Positions 1 through 8,122 of a DNA stretch of 45,959 bases are shown piece after piece. Position 1 is the first letter of the stretch, and every line of letters begins with the position of its first letter. A program made the translations under genes and the position numbers. Under the pieces are notes generated by a model, which saw only the letters and a program-made list of their open reading frames with translations, did not search any database and was not told the DNA's origin. The stretch comes from Bacillota bacterium (GTDB lineage Bacteria; Bacillota; Clostridia; Peptostreptococcales; Anaerovoracaceae): contig JAFQHT010000148.1 in assembly GCA_017397825.1 (NCBI GenBank), positions 1 through 45,959 of the forward strand. Direction: 5' to 3'.

Positions 1-105
1 ACTCTTGCGGACGGGAAACAGGTGGCCGTGCCCAAGAGAGCTGTTGCCGCATTGCATACGGCATGGATGCAGTACTGGCTGAAAGGAGGCAGCAAAAATG
101 TCTGA
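1..105 (+). CDS. LytTR-family response regulator, C-terminal fragment
   Basis: Reading from base 1 gives the last 34 residues of a protein ending at a TGA at 103-105. The stretch DGKQVAVPKR followed by a helical tail with AWMQYW matches the end of LytTR DNA-binding domains, where a DG-turn-V-x-R/KR strand precedes the last helix. The gene begins outside the window. Its last 8 bases overlap the start of the sensor kinase, and the kinase's AAAGGAGG lies inside this reading frame, so the two are translationally coupled. The LytTR assignment rests on a short C-terminal motif plus the kinase neighbour. Confidence 0.7.
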   Translation, partial: TLADGKQVAVPKRAVAALHTAWMQYWLKGGSKNV

Positions 106-1396
106 TTATACACTTCTGCGCGACATTTCACTGATATGGTCGCTCTTCCATGTACTTATACTGTTTATTGCCTTTTACGAGTCCCGTTATCCTAGGCGCA
201 AAACATTCATTCTTACCGGCATTTTTATGGGCGGGCTGCTGGTTCTGCTTTCAATTCTGATCTTTATCAAAGGCGCTCTCTGGGTAAGCAATGCCGCTCT
301 TGTGATCTGCACTCTGCCGAGCCTGATCTTTTTTTACATTATGTCCGGTCAGCGTGACGGACGGTTTGTGTTTACATTCTGTCTTGTAGATACTGTGTCC
401 CTGTGGTTAATGACTCTGACCATGGTACTCAGTTACTGGTTTACGCCCGACACCTACTGGGTTCTCTTCTTCGGCAGACTTATCGGCTTCCCTGCCTTTG
501 AATATCTGGCATGGCGCCGGCTCCGCAGACCATATCTTGAAGTGCAGAGGGCCGTGGCCAAAGGCTGGTTTTCCTTTGCGGCAGTCTCCGCCGTATTCTA
601 CATTCTGCTGTTTGTGGCAAGTCTGTATCCTGTAAGTATCTACGAGAATCCTGATAATATCCCTGTAATTCTGCTGCTTCTAATTCTGATGCCTCTGATG
701 TACTGGAATATTTTTCAGGTTATTGTGCGCCAGCAGCGTCTTGCTGATGCGGAGGAAAAGGCGCGCATTCTCCATCTGCAGTCCGTCATGATTCAGCAGC
801 GTATAGAGCAGACCATGGAAGCAGAAAAGCAGATTTCCATTCATCGCCATGACATGCACCACAGGCTTCAGACTATTAATACCATGCTTGAAAACGGAGA
901 AATAAATGAAGCTCAGAATTATATAAAAAATTCCCACGAAAGCTTAACTGATACCAGGAGCAGTCACTGGTGCATGCACCCTGTGCTGGATGCAGTTTTT
1001 TCCGCCTATTTCCGCAAGGCTGAAGCTGAAGGAATCAGAATTGAGGCTGATATGGGTATCCCTGCTGACCTTCCTGTGGATGCTGTGGAGCTGTCCACTG
1101 TTTTTGCCAACGCACTGGAAAACGCAATCCATGCAGTAAGCAAGCTGCCGCAGGAACAAAGAGTGATACGCTGCCGCTGCATCTGCCAGCCACAGCTCAT
1201 GTTCTACGTTTCCAACCCTTATACCGGCAAAGTAAAGTTTGATGAAAATAACAGGCCGGTTGCGGACAGTACGCTCCACGGAATCGGTACACATTCTATC
1301 GCTGCCTATTGCGAAAAACATGGAGCAGTCTGCGAGTACAGCGCGGAAAATGGTTGGTTCAGCATCCAGATTGTACAGACTATCTGGACAAAATAA
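98..1396 (+). CDS. GHKL sensor histidine kinase (AgrC/VirS/CitA-like)
   Basis: This is a membrane sensor kinase of a LytTR-type two-component system; such systems often sense peptides or cell-envelope signals. The first ~210 residues form about six hydrophobic segments with short loops and no large extracellular domain. A helical linker (about 211-245) leads to the phosphoacceptor region HRHDMHHRLQ (candidate His about 251), as in the HPK10/AgrC group. The C-terminal ATPase has an N-box (ANALENAIHAV, about 338-348) and a G-box (HGIGTHSI). The start follows AAAGGAGG by 8 bases and overlaps the upstream regulator. No peptide precursor gene is visible, so the ligand is unknown. Confidence 0.9.
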   Translation: MSDYTLLRDISLIWSLFHVLILFIAFYESRYPRRKTFILTGIFMGGLLVLLSILIFIKGALWVSNAALVICTLPSLIFFYIMSGQRDGRFVFTFCLVDTVSLWLMTLTMVLSYWFTPDTYWVLFFGRLIGFPAFEYLAWRRLRRPYLEVQRAVAKGWFSFAAVSAVFYILLFVASLYPVSIYENPDNIPVILLLLILMPLMYWNIFQVIVRQQRLADAEEKARILHLQSVMIQQRIEQTMEAEKQISIHRHDMHHRLQTINTMLENGEINEAQNYIKNSHESLTDTRSSHWCMHPVLDAVFSAYFRKAEAEGIRIEADMGIPADLPVDAVELSTVFANALENAIHAVSKLPQEQRVIRCRCICQPQLMFYVSNPYTGKVKFDENNRPVADSTLHGIGTHSIAAYCEKHGAVCEYSAENGWFSIQIVQTIWTK

Positions 1397-1400
1397 TATT

Positions 1401-1435
1401 AAAAACGGGGCCTGCCACTGCGACCGGTCCCGTTT
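1401..1435. terminator. Convergent intrinsic terminator
   Basis: AAACGGG at 1403-1409 pairs with CCCGTTT at 1429-1435, with extra GCC/GGT pairing inside. Read on the minus strand the hairpin is followed by TTTTT, so it most clearly terminates the acyl-CoA synthetase gene. On the plus strand the trailing T tract is weak. Confidence 0.7.
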
Positions 1436-1450
1436 GAGTTACTGTTTATT

Positions 1451-3262
1451 CTACTGTTTGTTTGACTGTACGAATCTCTTGATCTTCTTACCAGTTGTCT
1501 TTTCAAAGTCTTCCTGTCTGATTACGACTTTCTTGATCTTCTTGAAAAGCGGCAGGGATTCGTTAATCTTGTCAACTTCCTCCCAGAGAAGTTTTTCGAT
1601 GGCTGCAGTGTCTTTTGCTGCCTCTTCACCGATTGCAGCGATTACTTCTTCCATTTCAGGTTTGATTGTTGCAGTTATCACATCGTCCTGGCCGTCTTCA
1701 TCGCTGAGGGCCCATACCATGGATTCGCTCACATAAGGAACTTTGCCGAGGAAGTATTCCAGTTCTTCAGGGAAAACGTTCTTTCCGTTTCTTGTGATGA
1801 TAACATTCTTTTTACGGCCTGTGATGTAGATGAAGTCTTCATCGTCAACATAACCCAGGTCACCTGTGTGGAACCAGCCGTCTTTGATAACCTTTGCTGT
1901 TTCTTCAGGCATGTTGTAATAACCCATCATTACGTTGCCGCCCTTGAGGCAGATTTCGCCAACGCCGTCTTCGTCTTTATCTTCTATCTTTACTTCCATA
2001 CCAGGCATAAGATGACCTACGGAAGCATTTCTCATAGTCTTGTGTGTGTCAGGGTTGAGGGCCGCCATAGGTGCACATTCAGTAAGACCGTAGCCCTGAA
2101 CTGCAATGAATCCCAGGTCATTGAAGAACTGGAGGATTGCAGGGTCAATTGCTGCACCGCCGGAAATAAGCACTCTCATACGGCCGCCGAAAACTTTAAG
2201 AATATCCTTGAGGAGCTTCTTATTGATATCAAGGCCCAGCTTGCTTGTAACCTTGTTTACAGCCATAACTTTCTTAACAAGGCCTTCCTTGCCCTGCTTG
2301 CGGACATTTTTCATAATGTTCTTGTAAAGGCTTTCGAAGATAAGGGGAACTGCAAGAATCATTGTAGGGCTCACTTCAGAGAGGTTCTTTACGATGTGCT
2401 TGAGACCTTCGCAGTATGCGATGGCTGCACCTTTATAAAGCGGCATGAGGAAGCCGCATGTGCATTCATAAGTGTGGTGAACCGGAAGCACTGAGAAGAA
2501 AATATCCCAGTCATGCACCATGAGGAGTGTAGGCGCTACCATAAGGTCCACGCAGATGTTTCTGTGAGAAAGCATTACGCCCTTGGCAATGCCTGTGGTT
2601 CCGGATGTGAAAAGCAGAATACTCATTGCTTCAGCATCGATTTCTGCATCGATGAAGCTGCGGTCTCCGCCGGCAACAAGTGCCTTACCTTCTTCAACAA
2701 GGCTCTTCCACGCATAAAGACCCTGTCCCACAGCATCTTCTGCTCTTTCAAAGTTTACCAGAAGCTGAATGTTTGTATCTCCGCTTTCCTTCATTTCAAG
2801 GAACATATCTTCAAATTTCTTTCCGAAAATCACTGCGGAAACTTCTGCTTCAATTACCAGCTGCTTCAGTTCTGCTGCGGAAAGTTCCTTATCAAGAGGA
2901 ACCACGATTCCTGTTCCGCATACTGCTGCCAGATAGCTTGTTGCCCACTGATAGCAGTTGTCACCGATTACAGCAATACGCTTGTCCTTGAGACCATGAG
3001 CAATCAGTGCTGTTCCAAGACCGTTTACATCTGCAAGAGCTTCCTTATATGTGATATTTTCATAGCCTTTTTCCTTGTCAAACTTCTGCATGAAGGCAAC
3101 GTTATCACCGTAAAGTTCAACGCTGGTGTTGAGCATGTGTCTGATATCAGTGATTGGTCTGCTCAGTCTGTATTTTACATATTTATCTTTACTTGTATTA
3201 AGCGCATCCACAACTTCCTGCGCTCTTTTCATTTCGTTTTCTTTAAGGGTTCTGTAGTCCAC
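1451..3262 (-). CDS. Long-chain acyl-CoA synthetase (AMP-forming)
   Basis: This enzyme activates a carboxylic acid, probably a fatty acid, to its CoA thioester through an acyl-adenylate. It has the ANL-superfamily P-loop (LLFTSGTTGIAKG), the GYGLTECAP motif, the hinge/adenylate motif (WFHTGDLGYVDDEDFIYITGRKKN) and the C-terminal NGKNVFPEELE segment. The start is a GTG at 3262, preceded 8 bases upstream by AAGGAG, giving 603 residues. A TTG farther upstream in frame coincides with the -35 box and cannot be the start. It has its own sigma-A promoter with a palindrome over the -10 box, and is divergent from a DUF1836 gene. The acyl substrate cannot be read from sequence. It may serve fatty-acid salvage, or the acyl group released by the nearby amidohydrolase, which is speculation. 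Confidence 0.92.
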   Translation of the reverse strand: MDYRTLKENEMKRAQEVVDALNTSKDKYVKYRLSRPITDIRHMLNTSVELYGDNVAFMQKFDKEKGYENITYKEALADVNGLGTALIAHGLKDKRIAVIGDNCYQWATSYLAAVCGTGIVVPLDKELSAAELKQLVIEAEVSAVIFGKKFEDMFLEMKESGDTNIQLLVNFERAEDAVGQGLYAWKSLVEEGKALVAGGDRSFIDAEIDAEAMSILLFTSGTTGIAKGVMLSHRNICVDLMVAPTLLMVHDWDIFFSVLPVHHTYECTCGFLMPLYKGAAIAYCEGLKHIVKNLSEVSPTMILAVPLIFESLYKNIMKNVRKQGKEGLVKKVMAVNKVTSKLGLDINKKLLKDILKVFGGRMRVLISGGAAIDPAILQFFNDLGFIAVQGYGLTECAPMAALNPDTHKTMRNASVGHLMPGMEVKIEDKDEDGVGEICLKGGNVMMGYYNMPEETAKVIKDGWFHTGDLGYVDDEDFIYITGRKKNVIITRNGKNVFPEELEYFLGKVPYVSESMVWALSDEDGQDDVITATIKPEMEEVIAAIGEEAAKDTAAIEKLLWEEVDKINESLPLFKKIKKVVIRQEDFEKTTGKKIKRFVQSNKQ

Positions 3263-3280
3263 TTTGGCTACTCCTTTCCA

Positions 3281-3299
3281 TCTAGTATCGAATACTAGA
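3281..3299. promoter_or_regulatory. Palindromic operator, FapR-like
   Basis: TCTAGTATCGAATACTAGA is a perfect inverted repeat with 8-base arms and a 3-base centre. It overlaps the -10 box of the acyl-CoA synthetase promoter, where bound repressor would block transcription. Its core TAGTAnC...TACTA resembles the FapR operator core TAGTACCTGGTACTA known from Bacillus lipid-synthesis genes. That resemblance is my inference; another repressor family could bind here. Confidence 0.6.
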
Positions 3300-3325
3300 T
3301 TATCACTCTTCCCATATAATGTCAA
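3297..3325 (-). promoter_or_regulatory. Sigma-A promoter of the acyl-CoA synthetase gene
   Basis: On the minus strand TTGACA (3320-3325) and TAATCT (3297-3302) are separated by 17 bases. The promoter lies 35-65 bases upstream of the GTG start and overlaps the palindrome at 3281-3299. Confidence 0.75.
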
Positions 3326-3327
3326 GC

Positions 3328-3356
3328 TTTACACCGTTATTTTTATGTGATATATT
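3328..3356 (+). promoter_or_regulatory. Sigma-A promoter of the DUF1836 gene
   Basis: TTTACA (3328-3333) and TATATT (3351-3356) are spaced by 17 bases, 32 bases before the ATG. It runs back-to-back with the acyl-CoA synthetase promoter. Confidence 0.6.
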
Positions 3357-3387
3357 TATGAAAAGCTGTTTTTTAAAGGAGACTGAC

Positions 3388-3903
3388 ATGTCTGATAATT
3401 TCAACGTTCACAGTATTACACCATTCGACAATTTTCATCTTCCACGCTGGTCTGAGCTTCCTGCCCTTGACCTTTATATGGACCAGATTATCACCTTCAT
3501 CGACGGGCATGTAGGTGCTTTTCTTACCAGTGTAGGTGGCGCACCTATAACAAAAAGTATGGTAAACAATTATGTAAAAGCAAAAATCGTTGATGCTCCG
3601 GTTAAGAAAAAGTACCCGAAACTTTCCGTTGCAATGATTATAGTTGTATATATACTCAAAAATTGTTTTTCCACAGAGGAAATCGGCCGTCTTATACGAT
3701 TCGGCATCACCCTGGACCCGGACTGTTCGGTTACTTATGACCGTTTCTGTGAGGCTATGGAAAAGGCAGTAAAGGCAGTTTTCAGCGGAAGCATTCATAT
3801 CGACAACCATTATGAACCTGGAAGAGAAAGCCGCTATCTTATGGATAACTTCGCCCTTGCTTTTGCCTCCAAATTATATGTGCAGAAAATATTTTTAAGC
3901 TGA
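3388..3903 (+). CDS. DUF1836 domain-containing protein
   Basis: The predicted protein has 171 residues and starts at an ATG six bases after AAAGGAG. It matches the DUF1836 pattern: an N-terminal LPRWSELPALDLYMDQII stretch, a helix-turn-helix-like segment ITKSMVNNYVKAKIVDAPVKK, and a hydrophobic helix LSVAMIIVVYILKNCFSTEEI. The ITKSMVNNYVK region resembles MerR-type winged helices, so a DNA-binding role is likely but unproven. No membrane segment or signal peptide is evident. It is monocistronic, with its own promoter and terminator. It may or may not act on the palindrome in the shared intergenic region. Confidence 0.8.
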   Translation: MSDNFNVHSITPFDNFHLPRWSELPALDLYMDQIITFIDGHVGAFLTSVGGAPITKSMVNNYVKAKIVDAPVKKKYPKLSVAMIIVVYILKNCFSTEEIGRLIRFGITLDPDCSVTYDRFCEAMEKAVKAVFSGSIHIDNHYEPGRESRYLMDNFALAFASKLYVQKIFLS

Positions 3904-3925
3904 TATAATCGCTGCAGACAGCAAA

Positions 3926-3958
3926 GAAGCCCTGCTTTATGAGCAGAGCTTCTTTTTT
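3926..3958 (+). terminator. Intrinsic terminator after the DUF1836 gene
   Basis: GAAGCCCTGCT pairs with AGCAGAGCTTC (one C-A mismatch) around a TTATG loop, followed by TTTTTT. It may also slow transcription arriving from the opposite-strand dehydrogenase gene. Confidence 0.8.
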
Positions 3959-3986
3959 AATGGAAAACGCCGGTATATGCGGGATA

Positions 3987-4922
3987 TCAGATTCCGAGGA
4001 CATCTACCACTTTCATATATTTTTCATCACGTTCCTTGATAGCAATATCAGCCTTTCCGTCCGGATAATCATAGATGCCGGCGCCTGCCTTTACACCCAG
4101 TCTTCCCTGTTCAACAAGGGATCTGAACAGAGGAGAACCGTCCTGATTGTTATCAAGGTCAGCAAACAGATAGTCAGAGATATTTCTGAATGTGTCAATA
4201 CCACCCATGTCTGCAATTTCGAAAGGACCAAGGCATGCATATCTGATTCCCAGACCGTACTTCATAACATTGTCAGCATCTTCACAGCTTACGACATCAT
4301 CTTCAACCAGATGGAGAAGTTCTCTTAAAACTGTGAACTGTACTCTGTTTGCACAGAAGCCGGGAACGTCTTTCTTTACGCGGATAGGCTGCTTGCCCAA
4401 TGACTTGGAAAGTTCATATACTGCCTGTGCATTTGCATCGTCAGTCTTATCACCGTTGATAACTTCAATGAGCGGAATGATATGCGGAGGATTGAACCAG
4501 TGCATTCCGACGAATCTTTCAGGCTTGTTTACAGCTTCAGCGATTGCAGTGATGCTGAGGCCGGAAGTATTTGTAGTAAGCAGTACATCCTCTTCTACAA
4601 TGTTTGAAATCCTGCCCCAGAAATCGCGCTTGATTTCCAGTTTTTCCACTACAGATTCAGTGACGAAGTCTGTATCCTTTGCTGCTTCAAGGTCAGTAGT
4701 GAAGGAAATGTTTGCGATTACCTGTGCAGATTTTTCTTCAGTTGATTTGCCGCTGACAATCAGTGCTTCCTGATTGAGCTGAAGAAGTTTCTTTCCGTTT
4801 TCAATTGCTTTCTCAAAAATATCATATACAGTTACTTCGTAGCCTTTACCTGCAAAAGCCTGTGCAATAGACATGCCCATTGTTCCGGAACCTGCTACGA
4901 AAACTTTTTTAATTTCTCTCAT
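3987..4922 (-). CDS. 3-hydroxyacyl-CoA dehydrogenase (3-hydroxybutyryl-CoA dehydrogenase type)
   Basis: The enzyme oxidises or reduces 3-hydroxyacyl-CoA with NAD(H). The N-terminal Rossmann fold carries VFVAGSGTMGMSIAQAFAGKG (about 6-26), and HWFNPPHIIPLIEV corresponds to the family's H-F-NP active-site segment. The C-terminal helical domain contains KDVPGFCANRVQ and GLGIRYACLGPFEIADMGG. The length, about 311 residues, suits Hbd/FadB-like single-domain enzymes (usually ~280) with a slightly longer tail. The ATG at 4922 follows GGAGG by 5 bases; an in-frame ATG four codons upstream overlaps that site and is less likely. No crotonase, thiolase or acyl-CoA dehydrogenase genes are adjacent, so this is not a standard butyrate cluster. 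It is last in the amidohydrolase-permease-dehydrogenase block. Confidence 0.9.
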   Translation of the reverse strand: MREIKKVFVAGSGTMGMSIAQAFAGKGYEVTVYDIFEKAIENGKKLLQLNQEALIVSGKSTEEKSAQVIANISFTTDLEAAKDTDFVTESVVEKLEIKRDFWGRISNIVEEDVLLTTNTSGLSITAIAEAVNKPERFVGMHWFNPPHIIPLIEVINGDKTDDANAQAVYELSKSLGKQPIRVKKDVPGFCANRVQFTVLRELLHLVEDDVVSCEDADNVMKYGLGIRYACLGPFEIADMGGIDTFRNISDYLFADLDNNQDGSPLFRSLVEQGRLGVKAGAGIYDYPDGKADIAIKERDEKYMKVVDVLGI

Positions 4923-4934
4923 ATTCCCCTCCAT

Positions 4935-4960
4935 ATAAGAAAGAGGGTTTTAAACCCTCT
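4935..4960 (-). terminator. Intercistronic hairpin, possible partial terminator
   Basis: AGAGGGTTTTAAACCCTCT (4942-4960) is a 19-base palindrome between the DUF819 permease and the dehydrogenase. On the minus strand it is followed by TTCTTAT, an imperfect T tract. It probably lowers read-through or stabilises the upstream message. Confidence 0.5.
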
Positions 4961-4988
4961 CCCTTTTGGTTATGTATTTGTTTTTAAA

Positions 4989-6206
4989 TTATAATACGGA
5001 TGTCATACCGATCATATTTGCAAAGAAGATACCGCAGTAGCTGCCGATAACATAACCCCAGAGACCTACCAGAAGAGCAGGAACTACCATCTTGTTCCAG
5101 CCTAAGGATACTGCCATAGGAGCTGCTGTTGTAGGGCCACCTACTGTAGCCTGGTTTGCGATAGCAACGTCTTCCCAAGTGCACTTTAAGAGCTTTGCAC
5201 CTGCGAATGTAACTGCCATGTTGATTAAGCTGATTAACTGGTGGAAAATCAGAGCCCAGATACCAGTCTGGATGATGTTCATTAAGTCACCGGAAATGCC
5301 GATTGTTGAGAACCATGCAAGGATACCGATGTTACCAAGTTCCATAGCACCGTTGACATTCTTCATCTTTTCTTTGAAGATTGTAGCGACAGCAACTGTG
5401 ATGATGGAAAGAATCAGGTAAGGGCTGCCGAATAACTGCTTGATTAATTCAGGTGGGTTGAAGGATAATACGAAGTTAGCAATTGTCTGGGAAACACCAA
5501 CAATTGTGAATGTAAGTGCGAGACAGATTGCAATGTCCTTCAGGCTGATTTCCTTACCGCCCCAGAAACCTGCAGTAAGAGTCTTGCCTTCTCTCTTAAG
5601 AGCTTCAAGGTCAACTGATGATTCCATTTCGTCAATATGAGGATGAGGAAGCTGTTTACGCATCCATTTGCTGTTACCGATAAGTCTTGTTTCAAGAATC
5701 AGTAATGCTACAGACATGTTGCCTACTACAGATGTAGCTGCGAATACATCGTTCGGAACGCCAAAGATGCTCTGCATAGCAACCATGTTAACTGTACCAC
5801 CGATCTGACCACCAGCATAAAGAACTACTAAGTAGTCGGAGTTTTCAACACCGCCGAAGATGAAGTGCATTGCGAAACAACCAACAATTGTACCGATTGC
5901 TGCAACGTGGAACAGAATAAATACCTTTCCTGAGTTCTGGAAAATTTCCTTAAGGTCTGCCTTGAAGAGCAGTAAAGGAATAGAACAGATCAGAACTACG
6001 CTACCGAGTGTTGAGAACACTGGGGATGAATGTGGAATTAATCCGATGTTTGCTAAGATGAAACCACCTACGATTACCAGCATTGTGCTGGAAAGAGTAG
6101 CTGCCCATTTATAGCGCTGTTCTAAAATAATTGCGACTGCAACGAGACATAAAACGACTGCCCATAGTAATATGGTCTGGTCTTCTGCAATGATAGGTGT
6201 ACTCAT
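4989..6206 (-). CDS. DUF819 family membrane protein (YjcL-like putative permease)
   Basis: A 405-residue integral membrane protein with about ten hydrophobic segments. It matches the DUF819/YjcL family: an N-terminal WAVVLCLVAVAIILEQRYKW segment, glycine-rich YAGGQIGGTVNMVAM, and a C-terminal ATVGGPTTAAPMA element where bilobal carriers often bind substrate. The family relates to small-solute transporters of the glutamate/citrate:sodium symporter fold, but its substrates are not established. AAGGAGG lies 8 bases before the ATG. It sits 31 bases downstream of a D-aminoacylase-like gene, so import of an N-acyl amino acid or export of a product is a plausible inference. Confidence 0.85.
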   Translation of the reverse strand: MSTPIIAEDQTILLWAVVLCLVAVAIILEQRYKWAATLSSTMLVIVGGFILANIGLIPHSSPVFSTLGSVVLICSIPLLLFKADLKEIFQNSGKVFILFHVAAIGTIVGCFAMHFIFGGVENSDYLVVLYAGGQIGGTVNMVAMQSIFGVPNDVFAATSVVGNMSVALLILETRLIGNSKWMRKQLPHPHIDEMESSVDLEALKREGKTLTAGFWGGKEISLKDIAICLALTFTIVGVSQTIANFVLSFNPPELIKQLFGSPYLILSIITVAVATIFKEKMKNVNGAMELGNIGILAWFSTIGISGDLMNIIQTGIWALIFHQLISLINMAVTFAGAKLLKCTWEDVAIANQATVGGPTTAAPMAVSLGWNKMVVPALLVGLWGYVIGSYCGIFFANMIGMTSVL

Positions 6207-6237
6207 GATCTTTACCTCCTTGTTTTATTTGGTTTGT

Positions 6238-7821
6238 TTAATGAGTCAACAACTTGCCCGGATATACTCCGGTTAATTTTTTATCTTTATAGACAATCTG
6301 TCCATTAACGATAACATATTCAAGGCCTTCTGCTACCTGGTTGGATTCTGTGTAGCATGCCATATCCTGCAGTTTTTCATAATCAAAGATTACCAGATCT
6401 GCGTCCATACCATCAGCGATTACGCCCTTTCCTTCAAGCATGAATCTTTCGGCAGGAAGTGAGGTCATCTTACGGATAATTTCTTCAAGAGACAGGATTC
6501 CCTTTTCTTTGTGGAAATAAGTGATTGCGTGGATGCATGTACCCCATGCTCTCGGATGTCCCTTTTCGGACATTGCTTTGCAGATACCGTCAGAACCAAC
6601 TACCGTGTTAGGATCTGCTATGATTCTGCAGAGATCTTCTTCACCCATACTGAAGTAAATACCTGTTCCGGCACCATTGTTGGCAATTACCAGATCGAAG
6701 TAAGTATCAAACGGATCTTTTTCCAGCTGCGCAGCGATGTCAGAAACAAACATACCTGCGTATTCAGGTGTCTCAGGGAGAATTGATGCAAATACTCCTT
6801 CCCATCCGCCACAGTTGATATAATAGTTGTCAAACTGTGCATTTTCATCAAGCATCTCTGCTTTGATCTGCGCTCTCATTTCAGGATCTCTGAGAATATC
6901 ACATACCTTGCTGATACCTCCTGAAAAATACTTAGGCGGAATCAGCACATTGAAATGTGTCATGGATGCTTCGTAAGGATACTGGTCGAGGGTAACTTTC
7001 TGACCGGCTGCGATTGCTTCTGCAACCATTCTGAGAGTTTCCTTACTCTTTCCCCAGTTTGTCTTACCGTAGGCTTTGTGGTGAGAAAGCTGAACTCTTA
7101 CACCAGCCTGCTTACCTATTTCAAGAGCTTCAGCTACTGCTTCAACAAGGCTGCCGGATTCGTTTCTCAGGTGGGAAGCGTAGATTCCGTCGTAAGGAGT
7201 CATAACCTTGGCCATCTCAATGAGTTCTTCTGTTTCAGTGAAGTCTCCCGGCGGGTAGATAAGGCCGGTACTCATACCAATTGCTCCTTCTTCCATAGCC
7301 TCTTTAAGCATTTCCTTCATTTTAGCCATTTCTTCATCTGTAGGCTTACGGTTTTCCATGCCCATTACAGCAATTCTGATTGCACTGTGACCTGTAAAAA
7401 GAGCTGTGTTACATGCAAGCGGAAGAGTTTCCAGATATTTTTTATATGTTTTAAAATCACTCCAGTTTGCCATATCTTCATCGAATTCAGGGCATACAAC
7501 AGAAAGTAATTCTTTTAATTCAGGTAAGGTTTCAGGATTTACAGGGAAAAATGTTGAGCCGCACTGGCCGCAGATTTCTGTAGTCACACCTTGTCCGATT
7601 TTACAGAGGTTGCCGAATTCAGTTCCGTACACACCGTCCCCATGTGAGTGGGAATCAATAAAACCAGGTGCAACGTATTTACCTTCTGCGTCTATAACAG
7701 TTTCAGCAGTATCAGTTTCTGCAGGTACTTTTATTTTTCCGTTTTCTACGCCGATGTTTCCCTTATAAGCAGATGCCCCGGTGCCATCGATTATCATCGC
7801 GTTTTTAATCAAAAGCTCCAT
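6238..7821 (-). CDS. N-acyl-D-amino-acid deacylase family amidohydrolase
   Basis: A 527-residue member of the amidohydrolase superfamily, D-aminoacylase branch, expected to hydrolyse the amide bond of an N-acyl (D-)amino acid. Visible motifs are the metal-binding PGFIDSHSHGD (His about 58 and 60), GVTTEICGQCG with the Cys (about 87) that ligates zinc in D-aminoacylases, IYASHLRNES and LSHHKAYG supplying the next two histidines, and VGSDGIC with the catalytic Asp. A C-terminal beta-sandwich portion ends in EYVIVNGQIVYKDKKLTGVYPGKLL. There is no signal peptide, so it is cytoplasmic. GGGAGGAG lies 8 bases before the ATG. It heads an operon-like block with the DUF819 permease and a hydroxyacyl-CoA dehydrogenase and is divergent from a LysR regulator. 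D-substrate specificity is a family inference. Confidence 0.85.
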   Translation of the reverse strand: MELLIKNAMIIDGTGASAYKGNIGVENGKIKVPAETDTAETVIDAEGKYVAPGFIDSHSHGDGVYGTEFGNLCKIGQGVTTEICGQCGSTFFPVNPETLPELKELLSVVCPEFDEDMANWSDFKTYKKYLETLPLACNTALFTGHSAIRIAVMGMENRKPTDEEMAKMKEMLKEAMEEGAIGMSTGLIYPPGDFTETEELIEMAKVMTPYDGIYASHLRNESGSLVEAVAEALEIGKQAGVRVQLSHHKAYGKTNWGKSKETLRMVAEAIAAGQKVTLDQYPYEASMTHFNVLIPPKYFSGGISKVCDILRDPEMRAQIKAEMLDENAQFDNYYINCGGWEGVFASILPETPEYAGMFVSDIAAQLEKDPFDTYFDLVIANNGAGTGIYFSMGEEDLCRIIADPNTVVGSDGICKAMSEKGHPRAWGTCIHAITYFHKEKGILSLEEIIRKMTSLPAERFMLEGKGVIADGMDADLVIFDYEKLQDMACYTESNQVAEGLEYVIVNGQIVYKDKKLTGVYPGKLLTH

Positions 7822-8122
7822 CGTAATCTCTCCTCCCTTATAACAAATATGTTAAGAATGTGTTTATTTTCACAATTATATATTCAGTATATAACTTCTC
7901 CGCCGGACATACCAAATACATAAAAATGATATCAATTATCGAAAAAATATATAGGGCTGGTCATGCCCCTTAAAGCATTGATATTTCAACGTTTTATGCC
8001 ATTATATCCATTCGGGTATTATTTTAAATGTTGAAAAAAACCGTTCTAGTTTTTATAATGTATGTATAGAAAAAAAACATTATTCTCATTGAAACGCGGT
8101 AATACGAAAAGGAGGCATGCAG
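7822..8122. promoter_or_regulatory. Divergent control region between amidohydrolase and LysR genes
   Basis: About 300 AT-rich bases without a gene. On the plus strand TTGAAA (8031-8036) and TATAAT (8054-8059), spaced 17, form a good promoter for the LysR gene. On the minus strand TTGGTA (7910-7915) and TATACT (7886-7891), spaced 18, could serve the amidohydrolase operon. A TGATATCA palindrome at 7927-7934 and a related TTGATATTTCAA near 7978-7989 could be LysR half-sites. I could not fix a T-N11-A box with confidence. Confidence 0.55.

Noticed and set aside
3263-3325. Upstream TTG start for the acyl-CoA synthetase, adding 21 residues
   Set aside because: The TTG is the first half of the TTGACA -35 box, and the extra codons cross the -10 box and operator. 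The GTG at 3262 has a good AAGGAG at proper distance.
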